In this document: in pieces, positions 24,681 to 37,683 of the stretch
How the letters are laid out: the number at the start of each line of letters is the position of its first letter
Numbering within the stretch: position 1 is the first letter of the stretch
DNA from: Cheilinus undulatus
Taxonomy: Eukaryota > Chordata > Actinopteri > Labriformes > Labridae
Length of the DNA stretch: 64,000 nt
Direction: 5' to 3'
Assembly: GCF_018320785.1 (NCBI RefSeq)
Contig: NC_054877.1
Span: 25,960,329-26,024,328 of the forward strand
The notes under the pieces: model-generated
What the model saw: only the letters and a program-made list of their open reading frames with translations
Databases searched by the model: none
What the model was told of the DNA's origin: nothing
Translations under genes and position numbers: made by a program

Positions 24681-25879
24681 CTCTCCTTCAGTGGTTGAAT
24701 GAAAAAGAAAAAGAAGATGGGGGAGATAATGAGCAACATTAAAACACTTTCCTACAGTCCACCTATAAACAAACCATTCTTCTTCTTCACCTTAAGAGTT
24801 TCATCACTCTGTATTAACTGTTTTCCTTTTCTAAGTCTTAGAGGAGTCAATTGGAATTAATCTCCTAAGCAGAGGGAGCAGGCCTTAAAACACCACAGTA
24901 ACAGGATATAAAGTTGGAATCAGCGGAGCGAGACTGAAGCCAAAACAAACGCAGAGTCAGCTTAGGATAGAAGTATCACTGGGAAGACGTTATATTTGAG
25001 AAAATTCTATTTTCAAAGCTGAAATAAATACAATACTGGGGTAAATTTGGATTTAGCTGGCATGAAAACAAAAGCAGCATACAAAACCAGAGACAAACAA
25101 ACACCACATTTCCCAGAACACAAAGCTTCTGTCTGTTTGTTGGTGATAATAATCATACGAGTCTTTTGGAACATTATCGTCTGTCTGATGATTGGCAGTT
25201 AGACACCAAAAAGTCTTGATTTGATTTTACAGTTATGTACAATCACTCCACAATGTTTGTGAAAACAGGCCACCAGGAAGCACGCTGTGAAGACGAATAC
25301 CAGGCTAACTCCTTCAAGGCGACAAAAAACCCACAAACATCTCAGCGAAAAATGTACCCCCTTTAGACTGTACCATGATCGCTTTTAAGTATGCAAAGAC
25401 AACAATGCTTTGTTTCAGTCTGATCTCTGTTTTACATGCACATATACAATAGAGTTTGAAAGAATGCAGGACTCTGAATACATGCACACAAAGAAGGACA
25501 GAACAGGCACATCAGCATTGTGACCACCATGAACCAAAGACCCCCCCTGTGTGGCGGGGTCAAGGTTGGCAATACTTTATGCTGACAGTGAGTGTTTGTC
25601 TCTAAATATATAAGAAAGGTTTCAAATTTCTGCGGGAAGACAGACGGTCAAAGTGAAACTGGAGCTGAAGATGAGGGGTCAGGTGTGGTTGTTTGTACTG
25701 AACAAATGCTGCCTGAGTAGTTACTTTTACTGTGGTTGGACACCCAAGGGGGGATAAAGGGGAGAGCTTTCTGGGGACCAATGAGGGTCCACGGAGGTCA
25801 GCAAAATCATGGTATATTGTAAACTTAATCAGTGATAACCATATTCTATATAGTGCACAAATGTAAGGATGCCAGAAAA

Positions 25880-26640
25880 TAAGGTAGAAGGAACTGAGAA
25901 AACTTTAAGGGAAAAAATATTAAATAATTACAGTGGGTAAAAGAGGCATAAATGGGCAAGAAACTGGCAAAAAAAAAAAAATGTGGTGAAAAGAGGTTAT
26001 AAGAGGCAAAATGGGCAAAAATAGGCATTAGTGGGTTAGACAGGGAAAAATCTGTAAAAAAAAAGGGGGGGGGGAGGGCAAAAATTGGTTAAAAGTAACA
26101 AAAGAAATGTAAAAATGACCAGATCAAGTAGTAAAACGAGGCAATTAAGAGATAAATTAAAAGATAAATGAAATTTAAGTGGAAAAAAGGGATTTAAATT
26201 GGAAAAATTGATTAAAAGTGGCAAAAAATTGGTGAAAATGGGTTGACAGTATCAGAGAGTTGCAAAATATACCAGATAAAACGGGGTCAAAAGAAGTTAA
26301 AATGGGTTTAAAAAAGGGAAAAAAGGCTAAAATTGAAAAAAAAAAAAAGGTTAAAAGTAGCAAAAAGTTTCAAAAGCAGCTAGTAGTCAAAAGTGGTTAA
26401 ATAGAGGTAAAAATGAGTTTTAAGTGGAAAAAAGACTAAATTTGGAAAATGGGCTGAAAGCAGACTTGCAAAATGTTGTTGTTATTGTAAATTGCCAGAT
26501 AAAGTTGTAAAAAGGGGTTAGAAAGAGGCAAAAGGAGTTAAAATTGGAACAACGGGAGAAATGGCAAATTTGAATAAAAAAACATTGGGTAAAAAGGGGT
26601 TAAAATTGGTAAGAAAGTGCCAGGACTAAATTATTTCAGT
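25880..26640. repeat. Purine-rich degenerate tandem array
   Basis: About 760 bp in which the plus strand is nearly all A and G plus some T, with recurring phrases GGTTAAAA, AGTGGCAAAAA, AAATGGG and GGGGTTA at roughly 20-40 base intervals. Cytosine is very rare on this strand. A run of nine or ten G at 26065-26074 follows an A9 run. Minus-strand frames over it are Phe/Leu-rich artefacts. Confidence 0.75.
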
Positions 26641-26659
26641 ACCAGAATCAAATCACAGC

Positions 26660-28110
26660 TTGACACATTTTTCAGCTCCAAAATGATGAGTCATTATTAG
26701 CCAGGATGTTAGCACCAATGCTACTGATCCAACACACACAAAATGATACCATCAATAAATCACGATTGCGGAGGGTCCATTCTCTGGGTTTTCAGGAGTC
26801 CAGTCAATCCTGTGGGCGGGCCTCTGGACACCTACAGGGTTGACTGGGCACCTCAGTCCTTCACCAGTACAGTGCAATCAGCTTCCACTGATCATGGTAA
26901 TAGAAATGAACTGGTTAAATGGAGGAAATAGCACAGAAGGAATGATTTCTTTCTAGCTGACCGCTTAGGTCAGCCCTACAGATGGCTCTGGCTGTATACT
27001 GACTGACTGACTGACTAAGTAACTGAGTGAGTGATGCTTCTTTGAGAGCCCTACCATACAGAGTTGGGTTTGCTTGTACTGAATGCTGTCGTAATGGCTG
27101 CCTCCACTGCGTTAACTAGAGCCATACAAGCAGAGTTGCGATATGGGTGGGGATCACTTGTGCTGAAAGCCCTCTAATGGCTGCCTCCACTATTGTAAAT
27201 ACTCAGATATAGCTTTAGCAAAGCCTCTGTTTAACCAGAACTAGGCCACATTTCTGTATGACAAAGAATAAAAACAAACCTATAAGCCTATAAACTTGTT
27301 GAGCTTGTATACAACGGCTGCTAGCCGAATGTTAGTTGGCCTTAGGCAGACCACATTTCTTCATCACAGTTAGCGCTCAGAGCAACATGGAAAGCTTTCT
27401 ATGACAGAAAATAATGTTTTCACTCTTCTGCCGCCCCGCTTTGGCATGACAAAGTGATAGTTATGGGGAAAGGGTTAGTTGGCTTTCCAATCATTGCATC
27501 GGGCTTGTCCAGTATTGTCCAGCATTAGTTGTTAGCTTGGAGAGCCACACCGGCAGCTTATCTTGAGCAGAGGAGAGGTTTTTGCCAAGCGGCAACCTCC
27601 GGAAAAATAAAGCCAATGGAGAAGTGCAAAAAATTGCAATACGAGTGTCCACTTGAGGCTGGCTGCAGGAACACAGGAAGTCCCGTCTGGACACCTGTTA
27701 AAAAGCAGTTTTTTGCACTAGTAATAAACTGGTTTACAGCTTAGTTAAAAAAACCAAAGGTGTCTCATTAGCTAATGGCTTCGTGGCCTATCACTGTACG
27801 GGGGCTGAATTTATTTTGTACCACAATGGTTTAGATTATATTGAGAAAAAAACCTCACTGCGGACTGATTGGCGCAGAAGCTATGTTTCTGTCAACCAGA
27901 ATGCTAGCTAGCTAGCTAGCTGACAGGAAGTCGCACTTAGTGGGTGGGCTGTTAGGTTGATCCAAAGATCGGTTGAGACCGCGTTGTCAACATGGAAGCT
28001 GCCACAGATTGGCTTCAAGAGCTGTTTGAGTCTGCCTATTGTAAGCAGACGGCTGAAGTCACACAGGGTTTGTCCAATTCTTTTTACAGTCTGTGGTTTT
28101 TGCCCATTTC
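26660..28110. repeat. Composite dispersed repeat, longest copy
   Basis: Parts recur elsewhere: 26667-26830 matches 49505-49680 (TTTCAGCTCCAAAAT, CACCAATGCTACTG), and 26957-27480 matches 55415-55760 (GCTGACCGCTTAGGTCAG, GGCTGCCTCCACTGCG, CTCAGATATAGCTTTAGCA, TGTTTTCACTCTTCTGCCG, GGGAAAGGGTTAGTT). The 27950-28100 part (TTGGCTTCAAGAGC, ACAGTCTGTGG) also resembles a common fish repeat. A (GCTA)n run is at 27903-27921. It has no coding capacity and its class is unresolved. Confidence 0.65.
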
Positions 28111-29118
28111 TTGTAGTGATGTCTTCCCTTAATACAGAGAGCGTCTTTTCCCCTCTGTTCTCTAACCGCAGCTGAGTTGATGTGTGTGTCTGTCTGTGTC
28201 TGTGTTTAAGATGTGGTAGAAGAAAAACGGGGGTTGACGCTGCTCAGGGTTCATCTCCACAAACAGAAGGACACAGACACAGACAGAGACAACATGTAGT
28301 TTTTTACATTCAGTTGCCACTTACTATGCCTTTGGCTAAAAAAACTACTAACAATCATGACAAAATCACTCTGCCAGAACACTCATTTAAGTCAGACATT
28401 TCAACAGGCATTCCAGATAGTTGCGGTCAGCCATATTCTAGCTTTGAACCTAGTTTGTTGTAATTAAAGGAACTAATAAGACATGGCATCTGCAGCTGTT
28501 TTGTGTGGTCTGCTTAACAGCCAGCTTAAGTCATGACAGAAAACAGTTAATTACAAGTAACCAAGTTAATATTGTTAAAATCATCACCCACTTATTGTGC
28601 TCAGTCTCACTACAAGTAAATTAAGACAAGTGGCTTTCACAGTTAGTAATTTTGAAACCACAGATGGCCTGACTGCTCCAATACTTTGACCAGTCAGTTG
28701 CTAACTTTATCCACTGCAGCTCTGTGCTGGTCAGGAAGTGTAAAGACAGTTAATTAGAGCCTAATATGGCTCTCATGAGGGCCATGAACCAAAAGAAGTC
28801 AAGCTGTAAAACAAACTAGAGACCTTCAGCAAGAACTTTGAGGGACTGCAAAGTTGGCTGAAAACTGTAGGTTGTAAAGGATGTAGAAACAGTAAAGTTA
28901 CCTGACAACCTTTTTTGAACCCATCAGTAGAAATTTGACTCGGTGTTTGGTGCAAAAAAATACCATAGAGGAAGAATAAAAATATTTAGAGACTTGACAC
29001 TTCCATAAATTGTTAGAAAATAAAGTATCAGAATAAAAAATGTTCATATACAATATAAAAACGAGTATGTACAAAGGTGCAAAAGGAGAAACTCTAGAGA
29101 TGTGCAGGTATACTGGTT

Positions 29119-29330
29119 ATGGTGCATAGAGTCTGTATAGACATGTATTGTTTCTGTCTGCTGCTTTGTTGGTTCTGGGGTTCAGTCTCAGTCTGGGGTG
29201 GGGGGAGTACCGTTCATGACGCTGACAACAGAGGGGAAGAAACTGTTCTTATGGCAGGAGGTTTTGGTCTGATGGATCACAGTCTCCTGCCAGAGGGGAG
29301 GGCCTCAAAAGTCCATGTCTAGGGTGAGTA
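29119..29330. repeat. Teleost dispersed repeat fragment
   Basis: It contains GAGGGGAAGAAACTGTTCTT and CTCCTGCCAGAGGGGAGGG, conserved phrases of a repeat widely spread in spiny-rayed fish, probably a retroposon tail. The open frame over it is not a gene. Confidence 0.5.
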
Positions 29331-32300
29331 TTTTACCTGGCTGCCTCAGAGTACTGGAGGTGTACAGGTCATGGAGAGTGAATGATAAGCTGCTGCCAAG
29401 TGACCATATTAAGCATCAGTTTGTCAGGCCTTAGGTTATCAAACTTTAACAGTCGATACAAGTTTTTTCATCAACTGTGTAACATTGCATTCGGCAAAAG
29501 CTAAAATGGGATGTAGCTTCTAAAACTTCAGCTGTTTCTCTCTACTTTGCTCTGAACAGTTAACTCTAAATTTAACTTAATATTGTTGATCGAAAAATGT
29601 TTGTCAGAGCTGCTCTGAAGTGTGGCTGTCTCTGTTTTGATTTTTTTTTATACCAGGGTGCTATGGTTTTGAACCAGGGATGGTTGAAGTGTTTATTTTA
29701 GCATATTTTCCATCTTTTAATAGCAGGCAAAACAAAAAAGATGATACTTTTGGCCCTGAAAAACAACAAAACTCTAGCGAGATAATATCCGTCATCCTGC
29801 AAAAATGTCTCCTGTGTTTTTAGAGTCAAACCTCTTCTTGGGCCATGCAGGGACAAAAATAAATGGATTAGCAGATGCTCATGGTGACTGTTATTACAGA
29901 GAATTTACACGTCCTGTGGAAGTAAACATAAAGCCTTGGAAAATCATTTTATGTAAGGAAAGCTGCACATTTGGCTATGGAACTGGACACATTTAATTTC
30001 ACAACATGGAGCATGGTGTATTAATCAAGTTTGACAGAAAGCAATAAAATCACCCTGAGACAGTTTTACCACGAAAAAAAAGAGGAAAGAAGATGATAAC
30101 CATTGATCTAAAAAAAAAAAAAACAGGAAACGATAAACTCAATAACAACACTTTCCATTATAATATTGAATGAATATAATTGAATAAATTTCAGAAACCT
30201 CTCTCATATGTATTTGTATTTCAAGTAGGTCGTTCTGAACAGCTCAGTGATTTCAAGTGTAGTACTGTGATGGAAAGCACCTTTGCAATCCCTGCTGGAT
30301 GTTTCACAGTAAACTCTAAGTGATTATATTAAAGTGGAAGCACATAGGAACAACAGCAACTCAGCCACGAAGCAGAGGACCATGTAAAATCACAGGGTAG
30401 GTCAACAACTGCTTATGCGCATGGTGCATGAAAGCTCTGCTGATACGGTAGCTGAGGAGTTCTGAAGAGAGTTCCACTGGCATTAATGTGAAAACAAAAA
30501 CTATGTGGCAGGAGCTTCATGGGATGGGTTTCCATGGCTGAGCAGCTGCATACAAGCCTAAACATCCAAAAGCCTCTAGATGGGGAATATTCTGAACTTC
30601 AAAAGAATATTTAACTTAAAATGGCTGTAGTTTGCATTGACCATAGTCAACCTTGAAAAAATTACCCTGCATTCCAAAAATTTGTGGGTTTCAGTTGTTT
30701 GGTGACCACTTTGAATGAAAATGTAAAAATAAAAAGAGAGTTGTAAATCCTCTGTTAATTCAAGATAATTCATCCCATCTCTCTATCTCTTTACGACTTC
30801 AGTCCAGTTCACTGTCTGTGATTAAACATCATTGTTGAGTATGCGTGTTGGAATAAGGTGAGTCTTTAGGTTTAGTGTACTAAGGAAATAAACAAAATGT
30901 CAAATATTAAACTCCATTCATGCAGACATATGTCGCTCCAACATGCTGTGTGGGAGGTGATGACGTTTACAGTGCTTCATGGGACAATGAGAAAATATTT
31001 CATGCATGTAACTATACTTTCAGAGAAATATAACTGGCCCATTGTATGAGTAAGGTCCTTTCAGTCCTATGCTGGGAAATGCACCCTTCACTAGCAGCGG
31101 ATGTAACAGAACTCTTCTCAGCAGGATAAATTTTATGTTACGTTTCCTTTAATGTGATGCAAGTCTGCACTTTGTTACCCTCTTCTGGAAAAAAAGACTC
31201 AGAAGTCTTATTAGAAGTAACCACACACCTCTGAATTTCCCTCCAACCTTTTTCCACTCAACCAGAGGGTAACTGTAAATCTAAAGCTGCTGGATAGGTG
31301 TTTTAGCATCAAAATGCAAACCATGGCAAGCTAGAAGGTCAACAGTTGTAAATCAGGTCCAATCACATTGATTTAGCCTGTTCTTAGTTTATTTTACTGT
31401 CTTTTGCTCCCTTGGAGTCCTTATTAAAGCAAAGCCCTAACTAAAAGGCATGGGTCTTTTCCCTCTGAGTAAACCTTCCTCCTTGCTGTAATGCTCCTCT
31501 CCAAATTCAAAGCACCTTTATCGATAAATATGCATCAGCAGACGCTCTTACACCGAAATGCATCTTTTTTCATTACACACAGACTGTAAAGGTCTGCAAA
31601 TAAACTCACATACGCAGAACTAAACTGGAAAATGAAATCGACAGATTTACAGTGATCACATTAAGAAACGTCTGGAAATAACTAGTTGGCTGTAGAATAA
31701 CAATAACAGATGCCCTTGTTTATGTTCACAAATAGATTACACTGGCTCAGACACCACTTAAGCTTCTCCTGTTCAATTAGGTTGGGTGCTGGTTGCTTGG
31801 GTTGCATTTTTCTCATGTTCTTTTATTATAGCTCTTTTTTTCTTACAATTGAGACCAGATGTAAACTTTGACAGTGATCACCCTGAGGAGATTATCATTA
31901 ACAAGATAACAAAGTAAAGTCAAGCTAGATGTTCACTGAAACCCAGGTGCTGTTGCATAATAACTGACCTTTGATTAGATGCATAGCTGGCTGCTAAGAC
32001 TGAATTCATACATGTATAAAACTCCTCATTTATTTACATATTTTGGAGAGAGCTGCTTGTAACAAAAACAGAGGATATTTTTCCATGAATTTATCTAGAA
32101 TTTTCTCGCCAGCTCCCAACTAAACTTTCTGCAAGAAGTGGAGGTGACCTGATATGAGAACATGTCAGAAAATATTCTGGAAAATTGCGAGTGGGTGGGG
32201 TTGATGATGTTAATATCTTGTGACAAGTGGGAAAATGGCACAGTCCTTTTACATGTGAAAACATCCAATTACATGTGGCATTGATAGATAAATAAACAGT

Positions 32301-32480
32301 CTATCATCACAACATTGGAGTCTTTTGCATTAGCCACCATTTCTGTGCCATCCTTTTAATATCATGCTCACTGAGACCCCCCACCCAAGCCCCCCATGCA
32401 GGGTATCCCTGTGAGGGTTTGTGTGAACAGGCAATTCTGAAAGAATTTAGGGCCAGCCTTATTATGACACTTTTAAATCA
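29331..32480. other. Intergenic, nothing recognised
   Basis: No exon, RNA gene or clear element was seen in about 3.1 kb, apart from short A-runs (30109-30122). Confidence 0.4.
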
Positions 32481-32939
32481 CACTTTTAAAAGCATCAGTG
32501 TTTGACTCTGACAAAGACGCAGTGCATGTCAAAACATTAGTCTTCTGCACCTGATTAAATTGCAAAAAGTGACTTGTGTGCTCCAGTTTCTTCTTTGGAT
32601 TTGCCTGTAAGAAAGAATCCATTGAAACACCTTTTGTACATTACTGGTCCTCTCTGAGAACACCAACCTCCACCTGTGGAGGGGCTGAAGCACAAGAGAC
32701 TCCCTCCCTGTTAAGAAGATTAAAGTTGCAAAGCCAGTATTATCCTCAACATACCAAATCATGTCCAATGACGCTACAGAAACAGATATCAGTTGCAAAG
32801 CAAAAACCTCTAAAATCGTATTTAACAACATGTATAAATAAAAGAAGTGCATGAAAAGCATTTATATGGATTTTTGTGCAGTCTCAAAGGTACCACTGGT
32901 GGATTCAGAAGGGGGTTTGAATATCTGTCATTGAAGTGT

Positions 32940-33062
32940 ATTTATTATTACGTGTGCTGCTGACCTCCTGGCCAGGTTGCCCTTGTAAAAGAGATCTCGA
33001 TCTCAATGGGTTTTTTCATTTGGTTAAATAAAGGCTAAATAAAAAAAAAATAAAAATAAAAA
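32940..33062 (+). mobile_element. LINE 3' tail
   Basis: The ending GGCCAGGTTGCCCTTGTAAA, AGAGATCTCGATCTCAATGG, TTAAATAAAGGCTAAATAAA and then an A-rich (TAAA)n tail is the standard 3' end of a fish non-LTR retrotransposon. The 5' part is missing, as is usual for truncated inserts. The preceding 32480-32600 may belong to a different repeat. Confidence 0.72.
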
Positions 33063-33850
33063 AAAATACTGCAAAAGTGCCCTCTCAGAAGCCCCTATGA
33101 TAGATAAACATGGCAAAGTGCTTTCTTTGTGCTCTCCTAGTGAACAAAAGTCAACAAAGGTCTCTCCTTAGTTCCCACCGACTGGACAGTTTTTGGCAAA
33201 GTGCCCTCTTTAGGGCCCTCAATGGGGAAAAAATATCATTCAATAGCACAGAAGGGCCTTTTTAGTTATATTTGTTCATCATATTTGACAAAGTGCCCTC
33301 TTAGTGCTGGCTAAGAGGACAACATTTGAAAATTGGCCTTCTTTAGTGCCCTATGACTGAAAACTATTTGATAAAGTGCCCTATCTGGGGCTGCCAAATG
33401 GACAAAAATGAACAAAGTGCTGTATTTATGCCCTCTGAGTGGTCAGTATTTTGCAAAGTGCCCTCTTAAGGGCCATCTATGGGAACAAAATATGATTAAG
33501 GGCCTTCTTTAGTGCCCTATGGATGAACGCAATTTGACAGAGTGCTCTCTTTGATGCTTGACAAAGTTTTTGTTTTTATTTAAAATTTTCTATTAATTTT
33601 TCCATCATTCAATTTACATATGCCAATTACTCAGATTTTTTTTTTTTCAATTTTCTGATACATCCTCAAAATGCCTGACAAAGTTTGACCTCTTTGGTGT
33701 CTGTAAGGTGGTTATAGTTTGACAAAGGGCCTTCAAGGGGGCACAGTCTAACAAAGTGCCCTCTAGGGCGCCCTTCCTTTGGACAATAAGGGATAAACTG
33801 CCCTCCAGGGTTTGCTCCCAGTGGGCAGGGTGCCCTCTCAGTAGACGAAA
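33062..33850. repeat. Minisatellite-like array, unit with CAAAGTGCCCTCT
   Basis: At least ten diverged copies of a phrase near TTTGACAAAGTGCCCTCTTT are present, about 40-90 bases apart: near 33070, 33104, 33198, 33290, 33370, 33414, 33454, 33538, 33720 and 33750. Many copies are followed by AGGGCC and, about 20-30 bases on, by an ATGGACAAAA-like block. It starts right after the LINE tail. A T-rich stretch (33560-33650) interrupts it. Confidence 0.8.
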
Positions 33851-34791
33851 CCACATGTCCAACTGCTGAGAAAATGCAATAAACCACCTTTGTATAAAGT
33901 TCATCTTGCCTGACATCCTCCCTTGTGTATCTTTGTGAAATAAATGGTTAAAAAGTTACTAATTCCTTGTCTAATTATAAAAATGGTGATGCAAGTTTAA
34001 TCCCATAATTAGGAATAATTAGATTCTAACCCAGGCTCTGAACTATTTCGCTTTGAATGTATAACAACTTTCCTGCACTGGTGGTCCATCACATAGAGCA
34101 GGCCCCTCTTTTGTCATTGTTGACCCTGCTCCTTACACATCCGGAAAGTACAGTGTAGTCCTGCACACTGATGCTATTTGAGGGTTAATCATCTCAAATC
34201 ACACTTAATAAACCTGTGTCATACCCCATTAACTTCTCAAACTAGACACTGAACTAGAGATGAAAAGCATCACTGGAATATCTCAATCTATCCTTGTGAT
34301 ATGTTCTCTGAGCCATACTTCACATTCTACTCTGAAGACTTCCTAAACCGAGGAAGTCATTTACAACCCAATCCTTTACACTTGCTGTAGCTCTCTACTC
34401 TCAACATGTCTTTTCCTCCCACCCAAGACAAACAGCCTCCTGACGCTCATATATTTGTGCTTAGAACAACCAGATGTGAGAACTTGCAGGCATTGTTTAC
34501 TAAAGGAAGTCATGCTACCTCATGTTCCCATGATTAACACAATGCTTAGAATATGACCAGTTGTGCCATAGATGTCATAAACTGAGAAGATTTTTGTAAT
34601 TCTTTTTAAAAAGAAATCTTTTTTTTTTGTTTTTTTTTTTTACATATGGGGGTCATCATTTAAAAGTGAAAGAATTCAACTTTTTCAAATTTTCTTGGAA
34701 ATATCTACATTTGTATGTCAAAGTATTTCAATGTTTCCTATCTAGCTGTCAAAATTATGGGCAAAAAGAAAATACAAATCATAATCTTAGC

Positions 34792-34870
<79 letters not shown>

Positions 34871-37683
34871 TTGCACACTTTGAATAATGTATAAAGATTT
34901 TTCTATCCACATGATGGGCCCAAAAAAAGGGGCTGATATATCACATTTTTAAGTTTGTGGGTCTAGTATGGGCAACATGGGCAAATTTTGGAACCCATGC
35001 TTTCATCTTATAGTGTTTAAGCCTATGGGAAAACTGAATGAGAGCTATCTTAGCTATATCTAATCAATCAATCAGTCAAATTGACTGTGTAGTTAATATT
35101 GCTAGGCTAGGCTAAAGACTGATATTAGTATTAAGAAAGTAGGCAGTGACCCTTCCACAAGTACAGGAAGTCTTGGCTCTACGCAAGGCTAAGCTAACTG
35201 TCCCTTGGCTGAGGGATAAAGGTAACAAGGATTTTTTTTTTTCAGTTTTATATAGATATTTTTCACAACTACTAATTGATGTGAAGCTAGCATACTGCAG
35301 AAGCTGTTCTTTCAGTGATCATTTCTGTCTGCTCAGGTTGACTATTTGCATTTTCTTGTTATCATAGGGTGACCAAACATGCTGATTTGACAATACCCTT
35401 TTCAAGTTCAGTGTTCCTGGAGTCCCAACAAGTATCTTTAAAACACATCCCTGTTTTGAACAGCCCTTACCCCAATTTAAACACTCCGAATTGGCTGTTG
35501 CCATGAAGCTAATGCTTAGCTAGCCTAGCACGTTATACTCACAGTACATGCTGCAAAATGTCAGGTAGGCTAGCCAAAGGGAAATCAGCATATTCCAAAG
35601 AGCACCAGGAGAGGAACAGCGTGCTTCAGGACAGTCCATGTGGTGTGTTTTGCACATACTACAAAAAAGTCAATTTTTAGTTGTCTTCAGTGGAAATGCT
35701 GAAATGAAAAGCCATTATAGAAATAGCAAACACAAACAGGATGTGCACTGTTGCAACTACTCCATACAGGCAAACACTGGTGATAACACCCTAAATAGAT
35801 AAACAAATACATTCTATTGAACCAATCTAATCCTGTACATTTTTCAAATTAAGTTTTGGTTGATCTTGTGAGGCATGATTTTCATTTGCAGAGGCATTTT
35901 CTGGTGTTAAAAAGTGTCTGGTGCAAAATCCAACAGTACCGTGAGCTCATACATGTGCTTCCAGGTAAGATTCAAGTGTCCCTATTTGAAGGTTTGTAAA
36001 TATGATCACACTGTGCTAACAGCAGTTGACTGTTCAATCAGGAGAAACGTAATACTTGTTTAACAATGGTTTATTTTACAAGCTTGGAAATGTTTGAAAA
36101 TGTGAAATGTCTTTGGAGTCTTGACATTTGTGGTGGTAAAGGAAAAGGTAGGATAAGATGAATGATCTCTGAGGAGCTTGACCCAGACACTGATGAGATG
36201 ACTTGGAGGTGGCTGGGGTGGAGGAGGGTTGCATAGGTCACACTGAAACAACAGGCTGACTGTGGAGCAGAGGAGAATGGATATTACTAATCATTGATCA
36301 CTCTCAACCACCATGCCACCCATCATATAGCTAAGTTGTAGCATCTATTCACGACTAAGCTAACCAACTCAGTGATTTTTGTTGTTAATTTAACCCCCTT
36401 GGATTTGAAAGTTGTATTGCTGTTCTCTCATAAGGGAGCACCAGCATGCCTCTTAGAAAATGAAATGACATCAAAGCGATATTTTTAAAACAGTCTAAGC
36501 ACACATGCAGTTTCAGTCTGTATAGGATGGAGGCACCGGAAAGCTTTCAACAAACAAAGAAAAAAGTTTCTTGCCACAATCAAACAATACGTTTTTGTGC
36601 ACAAACCAGACATTCTGTTCCATGCTTACAACAAAGGCAGAAAACAGGCTTTACCTTGCATATCCTTGGGAGGCGCTGCATTGCAACAAAGCGACAGCCT
36701 GGTATGACCTGGGAACATGTGGTGAATACATTTCGAAGGCATCAGACATTCATTTCCACAGCATGTCTATATGGCCTCAAACAACCACTCTAAGCAACAT
36801 AAACCCGCACCTTCAATGGATCCTTTCATGTAAACTTTCAAAAAGCACATTAGCGTGGGTCTTTGCACCATATGGTATGTTTAATCACGTAACTGTGGTA
36901 AAAAGAGCTGAAGCATTGCTGATTGTGTGTTTGACTGTAGATGCTGAAACTGTTGATTGAGAGATATGATCAGATGTAAAATGTGAACAGGGTCCAAACA
37001 GCACCCTCAGATATCTAACACATAAAATATGTCAAAAACTTGACTAAATGTCTGGCCAGTCTGAGGGTTATTAGGCTTGTTTAGACCAAGGCGACTCTGG
37101 ATACAAACCTCCATTCCTGTCTAAACATTTAAAAATAGGGATAAAATGCTTACTGATTGTTTAGCTAGAATGACGTGATCAGATCAGAGGAAGCTGGTCC
37201 AAAGCTGGCATCAATGATAATTTCTGCATGTTTATACGTGTAAAATGCCCCAGAGGCTGATTCTATTTGTTACGGTGTAAACTCAACATGTGCAACTTTC
37301 ATGGAAGGCAGATCAGATTAGAGGACATGGTGTAGATAAAGTCTAAGAAGTCATTTAGGGAAAACAAACTAATGCCATATGGAGGCTTGGTGAATGTGTC
37401 CATTTCAAAGCCATTGTTGTATTTTTTATGCTAACCACATTGTGCACTTACAAACAAACTTGTGGGTACACATAAGCCCAGATATACCTTATGTACTTTT
37501 TCATGAGCTGCGTCCCTGCTACTGATTATCTTCAATGTCTTCCATATTTCAGTGTTATGGGGTCTTTTAATCACCATAGGGTATATCAAAGACTGAATAT
37601 GTGTGACAGCTGTTCATTAATGGGTCATTATCATCTGTTAATGTGTTTAACTACTGTGAACAGTCTGAAAAACAAGGTTTTGT
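33851..37683. other. Intergenic, mostly unrecognised
   Basis: Apart from the AT/T tract at 34795-34864, no feature was identified. The overlapping open frames at 36527-36960 (88 and 129 codons) show no known motif and no splice partners. Confidence 0.4.
34795..34864. repeat. (AT)n followed by T-tract
   Basis: About 19 AT units, then about 32 T in a row. The length is likely variable between individuals and in assembly. Confidence 0.95.

Noticed and set aside
26036..26363. Phe/Leu-rich minus-strand frames suggesting membrane proteins
   Set aside because: They arise from the purine-rich array on the opposite strand.
32529..32861. Opposed frames of 110 (minus) and 92 (plus) codons
   Set aside because: They overlap a dispersed-repeat-like region before a LINE tail; no protein family was recognised.
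36527..36960. Frames of 88 and 129 codons
   Set aside because: No known motif, no conserved pattern, no splice partners or polyadenylation context. Kept only as unexplained intergenic sequence.
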